Shown piece by piece: positions 37,693 to 48,385 of a stretch of DNA of 64,000 nucleotides (positions are counted from its first letter, which is position 1; every line of letters starts with the position of its first letter). The notes beneath the pieces are model-generated. The model was given only the letters and a program-made list of their open reading frames with translations, was not told the DNA's origin and made no database searches. This stretch comes from Edaphochlamys debaryana (Eukaryota; Chlorophyta; Chlorophyceae; Chlamydomonadales). Position numbers and translations under genes: made by a program. The stretch covers positions 124,001 to 188,000 of the forward strand of contig JAEHOE010000183.1 in NCBI GenBank assembly GCA_016858145.1, written 5' to 3'.

Positions 37693-39591
37693 ATGTTCAT
37701 CAACGACGTCATACAGCGCGCGGAGCATGTTCTTCAGCGGTAAGCGGCGCGCTAGGCCCCGAGCGGGCCCACGGACCCAGCCAAATACCGGCCCGAGCTG
37801 ATGCCTTGGCACTCGCGCGCAGATACCTCCGGCCATTTATGAAGGAGTGCGAGGAGGTGGAGGCTGAGGTAGACAAGCTCTTCAAGGTGGACATCGTTGG
37901 CATGGATGGGCATGCGGCGGTTCGCCTCTTCCCCCAGGGCGGGCCTGTGAACCGCTGTACCTGCTCGCAGGCTTCACGAGACGTGGCTCGGGAGCAAAAC
38001 AGAGCCCGTGCAGCTGCAATGAGTGCGAAAATCCGACTAGCAAAGGACGTGCTGCTGACGGAAGCCGTACCGGCGCTCAAAAAGAAGGTCAAGAAGGGGA
38101 CAGGGTTGACCGATGCTGTCAAGGCGTACCGCCAAGAAAAGGTGGGAGAGCATCGGGAGCATCGGGAGAGACCTAGGGTACGGGGAGCCGGAGAGGGGTG
38201 GGGCCATGGGAGCGGGAGCGGGGGGTGCGCAGGCACGAACCCAGCCAGAACGTGTACGATATCTTCGAGCCCACCACACACCACACAGCAGCACAAATGT
38301 CCGCACCCGCTGTTTCCCTCCCCTCCGTGCCCGCCCCTCTCCATGCAGGTCAAGGCCATTATCGTGAGGATACACGCGCTGCCCGACGGCATGAGCACGG
38401 CGGCCAACCGGCAACTCCCACGGGTGCGTCCTGCGTCCATGCGGAGGGATGCCGTGCTGTGGCTCCCCCGTGGCCTTGGCGAGACTCTGGTTGTGCAGCA
38501 CAGCTGTCTGGGGGTGCACCCAGGTCTACAAAGAGGTAGCGGACGGCGCCATGTCGTGGCGGCTTCGCTGTCCACGGTTGGCGTTCTCGTGAGAGCCACA
38601 GCCAACTTCAAGGGACGGTCGGCTTGGTTCAAAGGCGGAGGGCCGCAGGCATTCATACCCCAGGACGGGCTTCTGTCGTGATGTGGGTCGGCTAACCCTC
38701 CGACGCACCACCCACATGGCCTTATGTAAGCCTATCCTCCATGCCAGCCCACCCTTCTATGCTGCCACGAGCACCTCACATGCCCTTTGGGCTCCGGCCC
38801 CCGCCCCTGCCTCAGCCTCCGGCTCCCTGCCCCTGCTCCGTGCCGCCCCCTCCCCCCAGGCCTCAACCATGCCTTCCACCGTGGGCCTGCACCTGACAAG
38901 GCTCGAGGGCAAGGGCGACAAGTGCAACAAGAGCGATACGGACGAGGGCGGCAAGGGCGACGGCAAGAAGATGGACGAGAGCAAGGGCACCTGTAGCAAG
39001 TGCGGCGACAAGGGCGAGGGCCAGGAGCTGGGGGGCCCGTACAAGGGTGACGCGGACAAGGGCGGCAAGGGCGGCGAGGACAAGGGCACCAAGGGCGGGA
39101 AGTACAATGGACCGAGGCTGGAGGACGTGGGCGAGGACGAGGGCGAGGGCGTGTGCTCGGTGGACTCTGACCTCGACTCCAACGTCACCACCCCGGACGG
39201 CTCCCAGTGCCACGGCGAGGCCGCGAAGGCCCTGGAGCAGGTGGGAGCGGGGGTGGGAATTGCGGGGGTCTGCGGCTGTGATCACAGGGAAGAAGGCGGG
39301 GGAGATGTTGACCTTCGGTGGTTATCGGCCGGGTCTCCCTGTCCTAGTCGTGCATAGGCGGGCGCTGTTGGTGGCCCGGTGCTGCCCTCCGGGCAACGGG
39401 CGGGTGGCACCACTATCAGACCTTTCATCACCCCTAACGCGTGTGTTGTGTGCCGTACCGTACGACAGGAGTGGGACGAGGCCAAGAAGAAGCAGGACGA
39501 GAAGCTGACGCCCAGTGGCGGAGTGAGCGGGGGGGCTGGGGCGCGGTGGAGGTCGGTGCGGTGGAGCCAGGAGGGCGGGCGATGGGAGTAG
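37693..39591 (+). CDS. Truncated SYP71 paralogue lacking the SNARE core and membrane anchor
   Basis: Six exons: 37693-37739, 37823-37886, 37971-38141, 38349-38423, 38860-39240, 39469-39591; phases join to 286 residues without an internal stop. Exons 3 (171 bp) and 4 (75 bp) have the same length as in SYP71 and encode related sequence (EQNRARAAAMSAKIRLAKDV, RIHALPDGMSTAANRQ). Exon 2 is 42 bp shorter. Exon 5 has grown from 123 to 381 bp and encodes a Lys/Gly/Asp-rich stretch with a CSKC motif. Exon 6 starts exactly like SYP71 (EWDEAKKKQDEKLTP), but then reads through the place of the SYP71 donor region into new sequence and stops. The zero-layer glutamine, most of the SNARE motif and the membrane helix are missing. 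It is either a decaying copy or a soluble SNARE-derived protein; the kept frame and splice sites favour the latter. Confidence 0.75.
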
Positions 39592-41907
39592 GTGAGCACC
39601 AGGGCGGCAGGGGAGAGGAGTACGGATGAGGCGTAGGCCGCGACGGAGCCTCAGGAATCGGCTGCGAGGGAGCGGAACGAGCGAGCGAGCGAATGAGTGA
39701 GTGAGTGCATGAGTGCGTTACAGCAGGGGCCAAACATGCCTGTTGGCAGCACGGAACAGCCCAGAGGAGGGGTGGGGGTGCGGGCAGCGGCGGCGCAGCC
39801 CTCGCTGTGAGTGCCCTGCCGTCCTGCATCGCCGGGACAGGCGGGCCCCCGGAGAGGTGCGGATTTGGTTGAAGAAGCCGCGCTGGAGCATTGACATGAC
39901 CGAGTGAGCTGTGTGTGCTGTGACCATGATGTGGTATGATGTTATTTATCTGTTAGCGCGGTGCGTGGCATCGTAAGGAGTCATCCTGGTATAGTGGTGC
40001 GGGATCGTTCACCCAAGTAGGATGTGCACCATAGCTGTACCTGGTAAGTATTGGAGACCTGGGCGGGGGCCGGTTGCCAGTTTGAAGGTTGCTGGGGGTG
40101 CTTGGGGACCCACATGGCTTCCGGGTGGCCTTACAATCCAACAGCAACACGACATTGCTAGCCTACGCCGGCTGTCCCCAGTCCCTGGCTCCCCCGAAAC
40201 CTACAGTTGCCTTCAACTGTAGTCCTTGAGCGTGGGAAGCCCCGCCCGCTCAGTTGTCCCCCACTAGCGCCGCCCGGGCACCACGGCCGGCCGGCCTGCC
40301 CTACACCACCGCCTGTAGCAAGCGTTGCACATACCTCGTTGCACATACCTCGACGGCTCAAAATCACTCTGCTTAGTGCTGACCGGTGGTCATTAGATGC
40401 TCTTAGGTCTTGGCTAGCCTGTATGGCCTGTAGATCTGTACCGTATGGGGCGCCTTCACTCGGCGGGGCCCCATCCAGAAGGTTAGCGGCGGCGGCAGCG
40501 TGCGCGGGACCTTGTGTGCGACCACCGCGACGTTGGGCTCTGGGACGTGCACGGGGGGCCCACATGCGTGTCTTCCTCTTCTTCGTGTTTGCATGTGGAG
40601 TGGAGGATGCGGCCTAGCAAGGCTCTGCTAATAGCAACTGCATGGGTGCCGGCCATGTCGGGGAGGATAGAAAGCCATGACGGCCGCACGGCCCATGGGC
40701 ATGAAACTCTCCCACTAGCACAATAGGTTTCAGGGCGAGCAAATGGGAGGCCTGACACAAGAACTTGTTACACGCCCACCTCCCTCTCCGTTCAGTTTAT
40801 GGTTCCCTCCATTGTCCGCCGCACGCGACTGCCCGGTGCGTCCCGTCCCGCAGCAGGCCGCACGGTCCCTGCGAGCACGGACCCTCAGCAGCCTTAAGGG
40901 CCAGGCTTTGACCCGGCCTCCACTTCTTCAGTGCCTTTCCACCAGCCCAGAGCGGCACCGCAGGGCCTATCCGACCCCACCAGCCCGCTCTCGAGCACCG
41001 CTCCCGACATTTCTTCGACGTTTGCTCCAGTTCGGGGGGCGCAAGATGGACCGTGGACCGCACGCACATCCCGCATCAAACGGGCTTCGCCGCCCGAAGA
41101 GCCTAGCGGCGGCGGCTCAGCCCCAAAACGCGACCCCACAGCCGCGCTCCAATGTTGGGTACCCCCCGAGGAATGGATGCCGCTTCACGAAACCGATCAA
41201 AGTCAACCCCACAACGCACTTGCACTGTACAGTAACGCCATCGCCACACAGGGCTGGCTGCAACAGTCCGTGCTAACGCTGCATGACTTGAGCTCTTCTT
41301 GCCTTGCACACAACCAAGGACCCAACAACTAACGGCACACCCGTAACTTGCCTACTTAACAACGGCCCGGCACGCCGCGGCCTTTATGCACACGATTCTC
41401 AAGACACGATTCTCAGTCCGCCCCTGTTTCGGGAGTGCCCCTGCGCAATCCCTTCCCCCCTTTCCCCGGAATAATAGAAATCCTCAAAGCTGAATGCTTG
41501 CTGCGCCCTGCAGATCGAACACACTTTCCGCACCCGCCTTCCCAGCTCCTCTGAGCCCGTGTTCCCCCGCCCAGACGCACTCCATCTGGAGCGCCAGAGA
41601 GTAGCACACCCGAGCGAGTGACTCCCAAACCTCCGAAGTACCGCCCAGGCACATCAGGCGCGGAAGCAACACACCAGGCTGGGCCAGCCCCCCTGGACAA
41701 CCTCTCCACAGGCCCGTGACCCACCCGTGCGCTCCCCAAACAGGTAGCCTCGACCGAGCCCCACCTGCCCCAAGCCAAGCCTCGGATTCCTCGCGTCGAG
41801 CCCTACGCGCCGCCCGAGGCCCGCCCAGTCCAGCCCAGGAGGCCCGAGCGAAGCTGAGCCTTCGGACCCTGTGTGCACCGCGCAAGCCCTTCCGGGGGCC
41901 GAGAGCC
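39592..41907. other. Convergent intergenic region (3' UTRs of the SNARE paralogue and thioredoxin reductase)
   Basis: Lies between two genes ending towards each other. It has a short (gagc/gagt)n tract at about 39676-39716 and frames of up to 133 codons without gene-like codon use, domains or splice sites. A minus-strand TGTAA at 40768-40772 could serve the reductase but is 1.1 kb past its stop. Nothing else is supported. Confidence 0.4.
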
Positions 41908-44900
41908 CTACGCGCCGCCCGAGACGCCCTGCGTCTCCGCCGGCTGCAGCTGGGACGCGGAGGAGAAGTCGAAGGCGGCCGAGGGCGTCTGGCTGGCGGG
42001 GGCGGCCGAGGTGTACTGCTGCGGTACGGAGGCGGCGGCGGCCAGAGGGGCGGAGGCACCCGAGTCCAGGGCCTGGGGGGGGGAAGCAAATTGGAGAGGG
42101 GGTCGGGAGACGGGTATTGTTTTCGAGCGGGAAACGAGGGGGTCGGGAGACGGGGAGAGGCTTGCGGGGGCACGAGGCGTGTCCTCTGCTGGACCAGGGT
42201 AATCAGAGGGAGCGCCCGGAGGGAGGGCAGGGAGGGTGCGTCAGCGGGGGCCTGCACCGGAGGACAGGAGCTTCTTTAATCCCTGTGGTCCCCCCGCCAT
42301 CCTTTCCCTCCCCCCCTCTTTTGCCCCCCCTCACCTGCAGGTACCTCTCCGCCTCCAGAGCCGCCATGCAGCCGCTGCCCGCAGCCGTGATGGCCTGCCG
42401 GAACCTGGGGGGGGGGGGGGGTTGGTTGGTGGTTGGGTGGGGTGGGTGAAGTGTGAGGTGTTGTCGTGGGGCGTGCCAGTGAGGGTGCGGTTTGGTCAGA
42501 CCCATGGTTGCACGGGTGCCGTACTGGCGGCCCCTTGCCGGCTGCCGTACAGGCCGATCCCGTGCCATGAAGCTACGTGATCACGCGGGCCGTCCTCCCC
42601 CCCCGGCCCCCCCCCCTGGGCTCCTCACTTGCGGTCCATGACGTCCCCTGCCGCAAACACGCCTGGCGGGGGGGGGGGGGGGGTCGAGGGGTCGAGGGGG
42701 GGGAGATCAGGGGGGCAGATCTTGGGGATGAGGGGAGGGCGGGAGGGTGCAGGTTGGGGAGAAACTGGAAAGCGAAGGAGAAGCGCCATGGGGTGTGGCA
42801 GAGGGGAAGATGGGACGAAGACGTACGGCAGTGCGTTGCGCCCGTACGCCGTGCCGTACCTGGTACGGACGTGGCGGTGGATCCCGGCATAGTGATGATG
42901 TAGCCGTACTCATCCAGCTCCAGCTGTCGAGAGGGGGGGGGGGCAAGGGGGCAGGGGCTGCGTTCAGAAGACGTGCCCCTGCCGTTACGCCCTGCCCGTC
43001 ACCTGCCCGATCCTCCTTCGTCCCCTGCGTCACATTATCGCTGCCCCCACCCCCTTGCCTGTCCCTGCAGGAACTCAGGGCGGTATGTGCTTCCCTCCTG
43101 CCCTGTACCCCCTTCCCTTCGTTCTCCCAAACCCTTCGCCTTCCATGCCCTTCCCTTATCCCCTTTTTCAGTCCCTCGCGCCTCCTGCAGGAACATGATG
43201 GCGGATCATGCCTCCCTCCTCCTCTCCTCTCCCCCTTCCCTTTATCCCCCCCCTTCACCCCCCTCCTCACCTGTCCCTGCAGGAACTCGGTGGCGGGTTT
43301 GTGGCCGATCGCGAAGAAAAGGCCGTTCACCTCCACCCGCTCCAGCTTGGTGGGCGCGGCGGCGGCCGAGGGGGCCTGCACCAGGTTGCCGGGCCCACTG
43401 ACGCCCACGGCGGGCCCAAGCGAGCGGGCAACGGTGATGGATCCTGATTTGGATCGGGGCCGGGAGGTGGAGGGGCGGCGGGGGGTTAGTGTCGAACGAA
43501 TAGGCCCGGGGGCCGTGCCGTGCTGTGCCGTGCTGTGCCGTGCATGGCTTGGATAGCGTTTCAGGGGTGGGGTAAGGGTTGGCGGGCAGGGGATTGGGGG
43601 TGAGGGAGTCCGGCAGACGCCTGCCCGATCCCAGGGACAGAGGAGGGGGAGACTCGCCACTGCCGTGGGTGCTTCGCGCTTGACTGACTTACCGGTTGAG
43701 GCGGGATGCCGAACTGTTCATAATGAGCCTCGCCCATCCTTTGACGGTTGCTGTCACGTGGGGGACAGTGCTGCCCTGCCGCGTCCCCCTTCCGGCCCCA
43801 TCCCATCCCCCCCCTGGTTGGGTGCGGCCCCACCTAGGCACTCCTGGTCGTTGCCGTGAGCCTCCTTGACCTGACAGGGGGGGAATGGGGTAGGGTAGGG
43901 GAGAGAGAGCGGGAAGGAGGGAGCCTTTGGACCAAGGAGAGGCCGGAGAGCGGGGAAGCGGGAAGGGGTAGAAAGGCTGAGAGCAGGAAGGCAAGTCCGG
44001 TCGGCGCTTCACCACCCCACCCCATATGGGAAGCAAAGGCGAGCCGTGCGGACAGTCTTAGATCACAGACCAGAGATGTATGCAACCCGTGCCGTACCTC
44101 GGAGTTCCACAGGATCTCGATCTTGGGGTTGGCCAGGGCCCGGCGGGCCATGGACTGTGGGGTGGGGTGGGGGGGGGGCGAGTGAGGGCGGATGCCGTTG
44201 ATACTGTGGATTGGGGGCCGGTGAGCTGAAACACACCTTCCTTCCACGTCTCAGCCCCCTCCCCCTCCCCTTGACGTCTCCAGGCAGTTGAAGCGCTGCC
44301 CTCTCGACACGCGTGCAAAGACACACTTTCTTTTCCCGCCTCCCCCCTTCCCTTCCCCCCTCCCTCCCCCCACCTTGGACGCCTCGAGGTAGTTGAAGCG
44401 GTGGATGATGTACACCTTGGACGCGTACCTGACAGGGGGGGGAGGGGGGGGTGTTCGGGAGTCAGGCCATCACGCCAGGCCAGCGCCACCCTTCCCCTTC
44501 CCCTCACGGACCCAAGCTCCACCTCAAACCCCTCAACCTCCCCCGCTTCCCCTCCCCCCTCCCCCCCACCGGGTCAGAAACATGGCCTCCTCCATGGCGT
44601 TGTCGCCCATGCAACCCCCCCAAAAACGTGTCAAACCACACACCCCCTTTCCCCTTCCCCCCTCCCCACCGGGTCAGAAACATGGCCTCCTCCATGGCGC
44701 TGTCGCCTCCGCCCACCACCGCCACCGGCTTGTTCCTTTGGGGGGGGGAGGAGGGGAGGGAAGGAGAGCTTTGGGGGCAGGAGGGGCTGCGGACTGGCTG
44801 ATCACGTTAGTCGCTTAGCTGCAACCTAGGAGCTCGACCCCAACCCAACGGGGCGGCCGCCGTGATCGAAGGACGCACGGACCCGGGCCAACAGTCCCAG

Positions 44901-47193
44901 GCCATCTCTCCCTCCCCCGCCAAACAACCACCCCCTCACCATAATCACCATCATCTCCCCCCCTCCCTGAACCGCCCATCGTCGCACACACGTGGCCCCG
45001 CCCCTTCCACCCTTCCTCCGACGCCCCACCGCCCCGCCTCCCCCCAGGCCCCCCCCCTTCTCCTGCCCCCACCCCCCACCTGATGAGCGGGCTGGCCCCA
45101 TCGCAGATGGCGCATGCGCTGATGCCCCGGTTCCAGTAGCCCCCCTCGGCCTCATCGCCGGAGCCGGGGAAGCGGAGCCGCTTGGCGGAGGCGCCTGGGG
45201 GGGCAGGGGGGATGGAAGCGGGGGGGCGGCTGGGAGCGGGGTGTGGGGAGAGCCTCCGGGCCCTGCGTCTGCCGCCCTACGCCGTCGCCCCCTGGGATGC
45301 GCCCACACTCCCTCCGGTGCAGCCCGGTGCCTCCGGACATGACCTCTCCCTTCCCCCCTCCCCGCCCCCCTCCCTCCCCCTCCCCCCCTCTCACCCCTGT
45401 CCCCCCCCTCCCCCTCCCCCCCTCTCACCCCTGTCCCCCCCCTCCCCCTCCCCCCCTCTCACCCCTGTCCCCCCCTCCCCCCTCCCCCCCCCCTCTCACC
45501 CCTGTCCCCCCCCTCCCCCTCCCCCCCTCTCACCCCTGTCCCCCCCCCTCCCCCTCCCCCCCCTCTCACCCCTGTCCCTCCCCTCCCCCTGCCCCCCTCT
45601 CACCCCTGTCCCTCCCCTCCCCCTCGCCCCCCCCCCCCCCCACCCGTGGCAATGATGACTGCATCTGCCGTGACCACCCGCTCGGGGGTGTGCAGCGTGA
45701 AGGGACGCACGTTGTGGGCCAGCGCCGAGTGCTGAGGGGGGCAGGTGGGGAGAGTGAGAAGGAGGTTGGGGGCCGAGGTGAAGCAAATGGAGACCGGCCC
45801 CTTGATCCAGGCCTGGACATGCCGCCCCAGGTTTTGGGTCCACCGAGCTTCTGCGCACTGCCCTGACACGGTGGTCCGGGTGTCCTCCCACATACTACGT
45901 CCCAAGCCCTTACTGCCCCCCCTCACTGCCCCTAGACAGCTCTACGCCCAGACACCCCTAGACAGTGACCGCCGCCTCCCTTTCCCTCCCCTTTGCCCAC
46001 CGACCCGCCCGCCCGCCCATGATCCCACCGACCCGCCCACCCATACTCCCACCCATCGCCCCCCTCACCCCCCCGCCCCCACCCACCGAGTCGCCGCTGC
46101 CCGGTGGCGGCTCGTCCTCCGCCGACCGAAGGGACACGGAGGCGTGCCCCGGTGCGCCGTACAGACCCGGAATGGAGACCCTGGTTGGGGGCGGGGGAGG
46201 GGAGGGGAAGCGGATGACGGGGGAGGGGGGAGAGTCTTGAGCGAGCACGCCTCGGCCGTGTCTCGAAGTGAGACCAGGCGGAGGCGAAACCCCGTCACTA
46301 TGGCCCCCAGCCCTGCCCCAGCCCCTAGCTGCGACATTGCGCCCAAAGCATCTGGCCAGACCCTTCACCGCCGGTGGTGTTCCAGCCCCTAGCACCTGGC
46401 CCCCAGCCCCTAGCTGCATCGTCGGTGGCCGTGCGCCCCCCCCACACACACACCCCGTGTTAGCCCCGTCCCCCCGTGCCCCCCGCCCCCACCACACCCC
46501 GTGTCAGCCCCCCGGCCCTCTCGCCTGTGCATGTGGGACTGCAGGTCGATGGTGGTAACCGTCTCCGTGAAGATGCGGGTGCCGTACCGCACGCTCTGTA
46601 GCCTGCCGTACAAAGCAGTACAGCGCAGTACGGCGGTTAGAGGGGCGGGATGGGAAGCGCGGCCCAGCCTCACCGCCCTCGCAGCCTCAGGCCCCTGACC
46701 CTCCGACGTCAGGAGCCATGCTTCCCTCCCAAGCCCGCGCATCAGCTGCCGTACATCTACCGTACGGTTGCCGTCAACTGCCGTACGCACCGGAACTTGT
46801 CGGTTAGGTCGATGCCCATAATTGGCTCCACGAAGCCCGGGAAGTTCTCCACGTAGGTGGTGGTGGTCAGCTGCCCGCCCGGCGCGATTCCGCCGGCCAT
46901 CCAGCCCTGTGGAGAACGTGTGCAAGGTTGTGTGGGCAGCAGCAACAGCAGTAAGAGGTGTTGGAACGCTGTGCTTGTGTGTGGTGTGTAGAGAGGGTTT
47001 GGGAGCACGGAGAGGGGCCGCTTGGGCAAGGCCGCGGGAGGGGAGGCCGGGCGATGCGTCCGCACTCCGCAGGGCTCACCTCGAACATGATGGGCTCCAG
47101 CTCGGCGCGAGCCGCATAGATGGCAGCCGTGTGGCCAGCGGGTCCGCCACCGATGATGGCCATGCGGGTGTGCATGTGCTGCGGGTCCAGCAT
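41908..47193 (-). CDS. NTR: Plant-type NADPH thioredoxin reductase, 16 exons
   Basis: Exons right to left: 47193-47080, 46906-46791, 46602-46498, 46180-46087, 45731-45644, 45194-45080, 44735-44670, 44428-44374, 44154-44098, 43870-43834, 43713-43693, 43443-43271, 42923-42860, 42662-42629, 42404-42335, 42072-41908; 457 residues from the ATG at 47193. The low-molecular-weight flavoprotein reductase fold is clear. FAD motif [20 protein letters not shown] is near residue 12, [20 protein letters not shown] follows, the redox centre CAICDG has Cys 200 and Cys 203, the NADPH motif is [12 protein letters not shown] and the FAD C-terminal motif is GVFAAGDV. It transfers electrons from NADPH to thioredoxin. 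Oddities: HRFNYLEA (242-249) replaces HRRDxFRA; an extra loop (about 112-143); a 21-bp exon; and an Ala/Ser/Gln-rich tail of about 54 residues instead of the thioredoxin domain of NTRC. Confidence 0.9.
44570..44707 (-). repeat. Partial tandem duplication of reductase exon 7
   Basis: Bases 44670-44707 (3' part of exon 7, encoding [13 protein letters not shown] plus the donor) recur exactly 100 bp away at 44570-44607 with one mismatch, reading [13 protein letters not shown]. The second copy keeps the donor but has no clear acceptor, so it looks like an exon fragment inside the following intron. Confidence 0.8.
45387..45637. repeat. C-rich minisatellite in a reductase intron
   Basis: About seven tandem units of 34-37 bp, each built from ctctcacccctgtcc followed by C-runs broken by single T. 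It sits in the intron between exons 5 and 6 of the reductase and leaves exons untouched. Confidence 0.85.
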
Positions 47194-47613
47194 GCCGAGA
47201 GGGGGGGGATGGAAAGTCGACCTGTGAGTCGCAAAGGCGCTGAGACCCGTAGCTGGAGATCCTGGGCAACAGCGCTCCAGGCGTGTGTTCGCGGCGAGGA
47301 GGCTGGCCGGCCGTCGGGCCAGGCCGTTCCGCTAAAGCATCTCCGCGCCAACGCTAACGACCGTCTCGGAAGCCGTGCGCGCAGGCGCTATGTGCCGTAA
47401 GCTCCAGCTGTGGTCAACCGTGCCGAGAGGTATCAACGCAGAGCGTGCAAGGCAACACCCGCGCACCTTCTTTCCGCCATTTGCTTTCGGGTCGCCTGCC
47501 AGGGCCGTCACCCAGACCGCCCTGCGCTGCAGGCGTCCCGGAAGAAGTCTCAGTCTCCCGCCAGCCAGCGGACAGCCCCGCTGGAGACGCGGGCCCTGTT
47601 GCAAGTTGGCCAT
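47194..47613 (-). CDS. Probable N-terminal presequence of the thioredoxin reductase
   Basis: An upstream frame opens with ATG at 47613 ([18 protein letters not shown]...), is rich in Arg/Leu/Ala/Gly and reaches a GT donor after GGKK at 47467 in phase 0. An acceptor ending TTTAG at 47332 would join in phase 0 to sequence from 47331 that stays open to the ATG at 47193 (it includes [18 protein letters not shown]). The product would be a basic, hydroxylated leader of about 95 residues, as expected of a mitochondrial or plastid transit peptide, making the whole enzyme about 552 residues. The alternative is a cytosolic enzyme starting at 47193 with this stretch as 5' UTR. The frame and splice sites are seen; targeting is inferred. 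Confidence 0.45.
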
Positions 47614-48385
47614 GCTCAAAAGGGTTCCGCAAGGCAAGCGCTTTACTCGTAACCTCGTCTGCTGTAGCTAGATGTCGTAAGTAGCAGAGCGGTGTAGTGA
47701 GCGACCGAGATAGCCAACAGAAGCTGTGATGCAAGCTTGGATACTTGCGATGACTCCCCTGCCTAAACCCACGGGCGCCGGACCTGCGGCACATCGCACC
47801 GCACCCGTCTTAACACCAGCATCGAGCAGCAAGGATCTAGGGACGCAGGACAAATAGGACTTGACGCACGACTGGCACGCCTGGGCCGGCCCCGCCCACG
47901 CCCCCGTCCCCCGCGGCTTCGCACAGCCCCCCGCGTCGCCTAAACCCCCGTTGTTGGTTGCGTGTCTAAATTACTTGTAAGGAGCTCCACAAGGCAGAGG
48001 GAGAGGCGAGACCGATGTGGACGAGCCGGACTAATTAGGTAAACGGTGCTCGGGTGCTGCGGCATGGCTGCGGTGTGCACGCCGGGCGCTGGGAGCCAGG
48101 GCGGCGGCGTGGCTTCAAGCCCCCCAATCCGTACGGTTTCGCAGGTCTTCGCAAGCAGCTGGAGAGGAAACAGGGGAAGCTCGACGAGGCGTGCGTCACG
48201 CAAGCGGGGGTACGCTACGGGGGCACGAGGGGGACCTGGTGCGTGCCACGCGTACCCCCGGTTGGCGTTGGGAGTGAATGCACTTCTGCACGCATAGAAA
48301 GCTGTAACACGTTGTTCCGTGATCCATCCTGCAAAAAGTGCCAAGTAACGCGGGTCTCACTCTTGCTGTGCAAAGGGCCCCACCG
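47614..48385. other. Divergent spacer between the reductase and SRCR copy A
   Basis: Contains the promoters and 5' UTRs of two genes transcribed away from each other. No gene-like frame, TATA box or repeat could be supported. Confidence 0.45.

Noticed and set aside
43693..43738. 46-bp version of the micro-exon with acceptor after CAAAG
   Set aside because: It leaves phase 2 and cannot join the next exon, whose frame needs phase 1; the 36-bp version meets an in-frame TGA.
45387..45637. Regularly spaced repeats resembling a CRISPR array
   Set aside because: The units are C-rich minisatellite copies with no unique spacers and lie in a nuclear intron.
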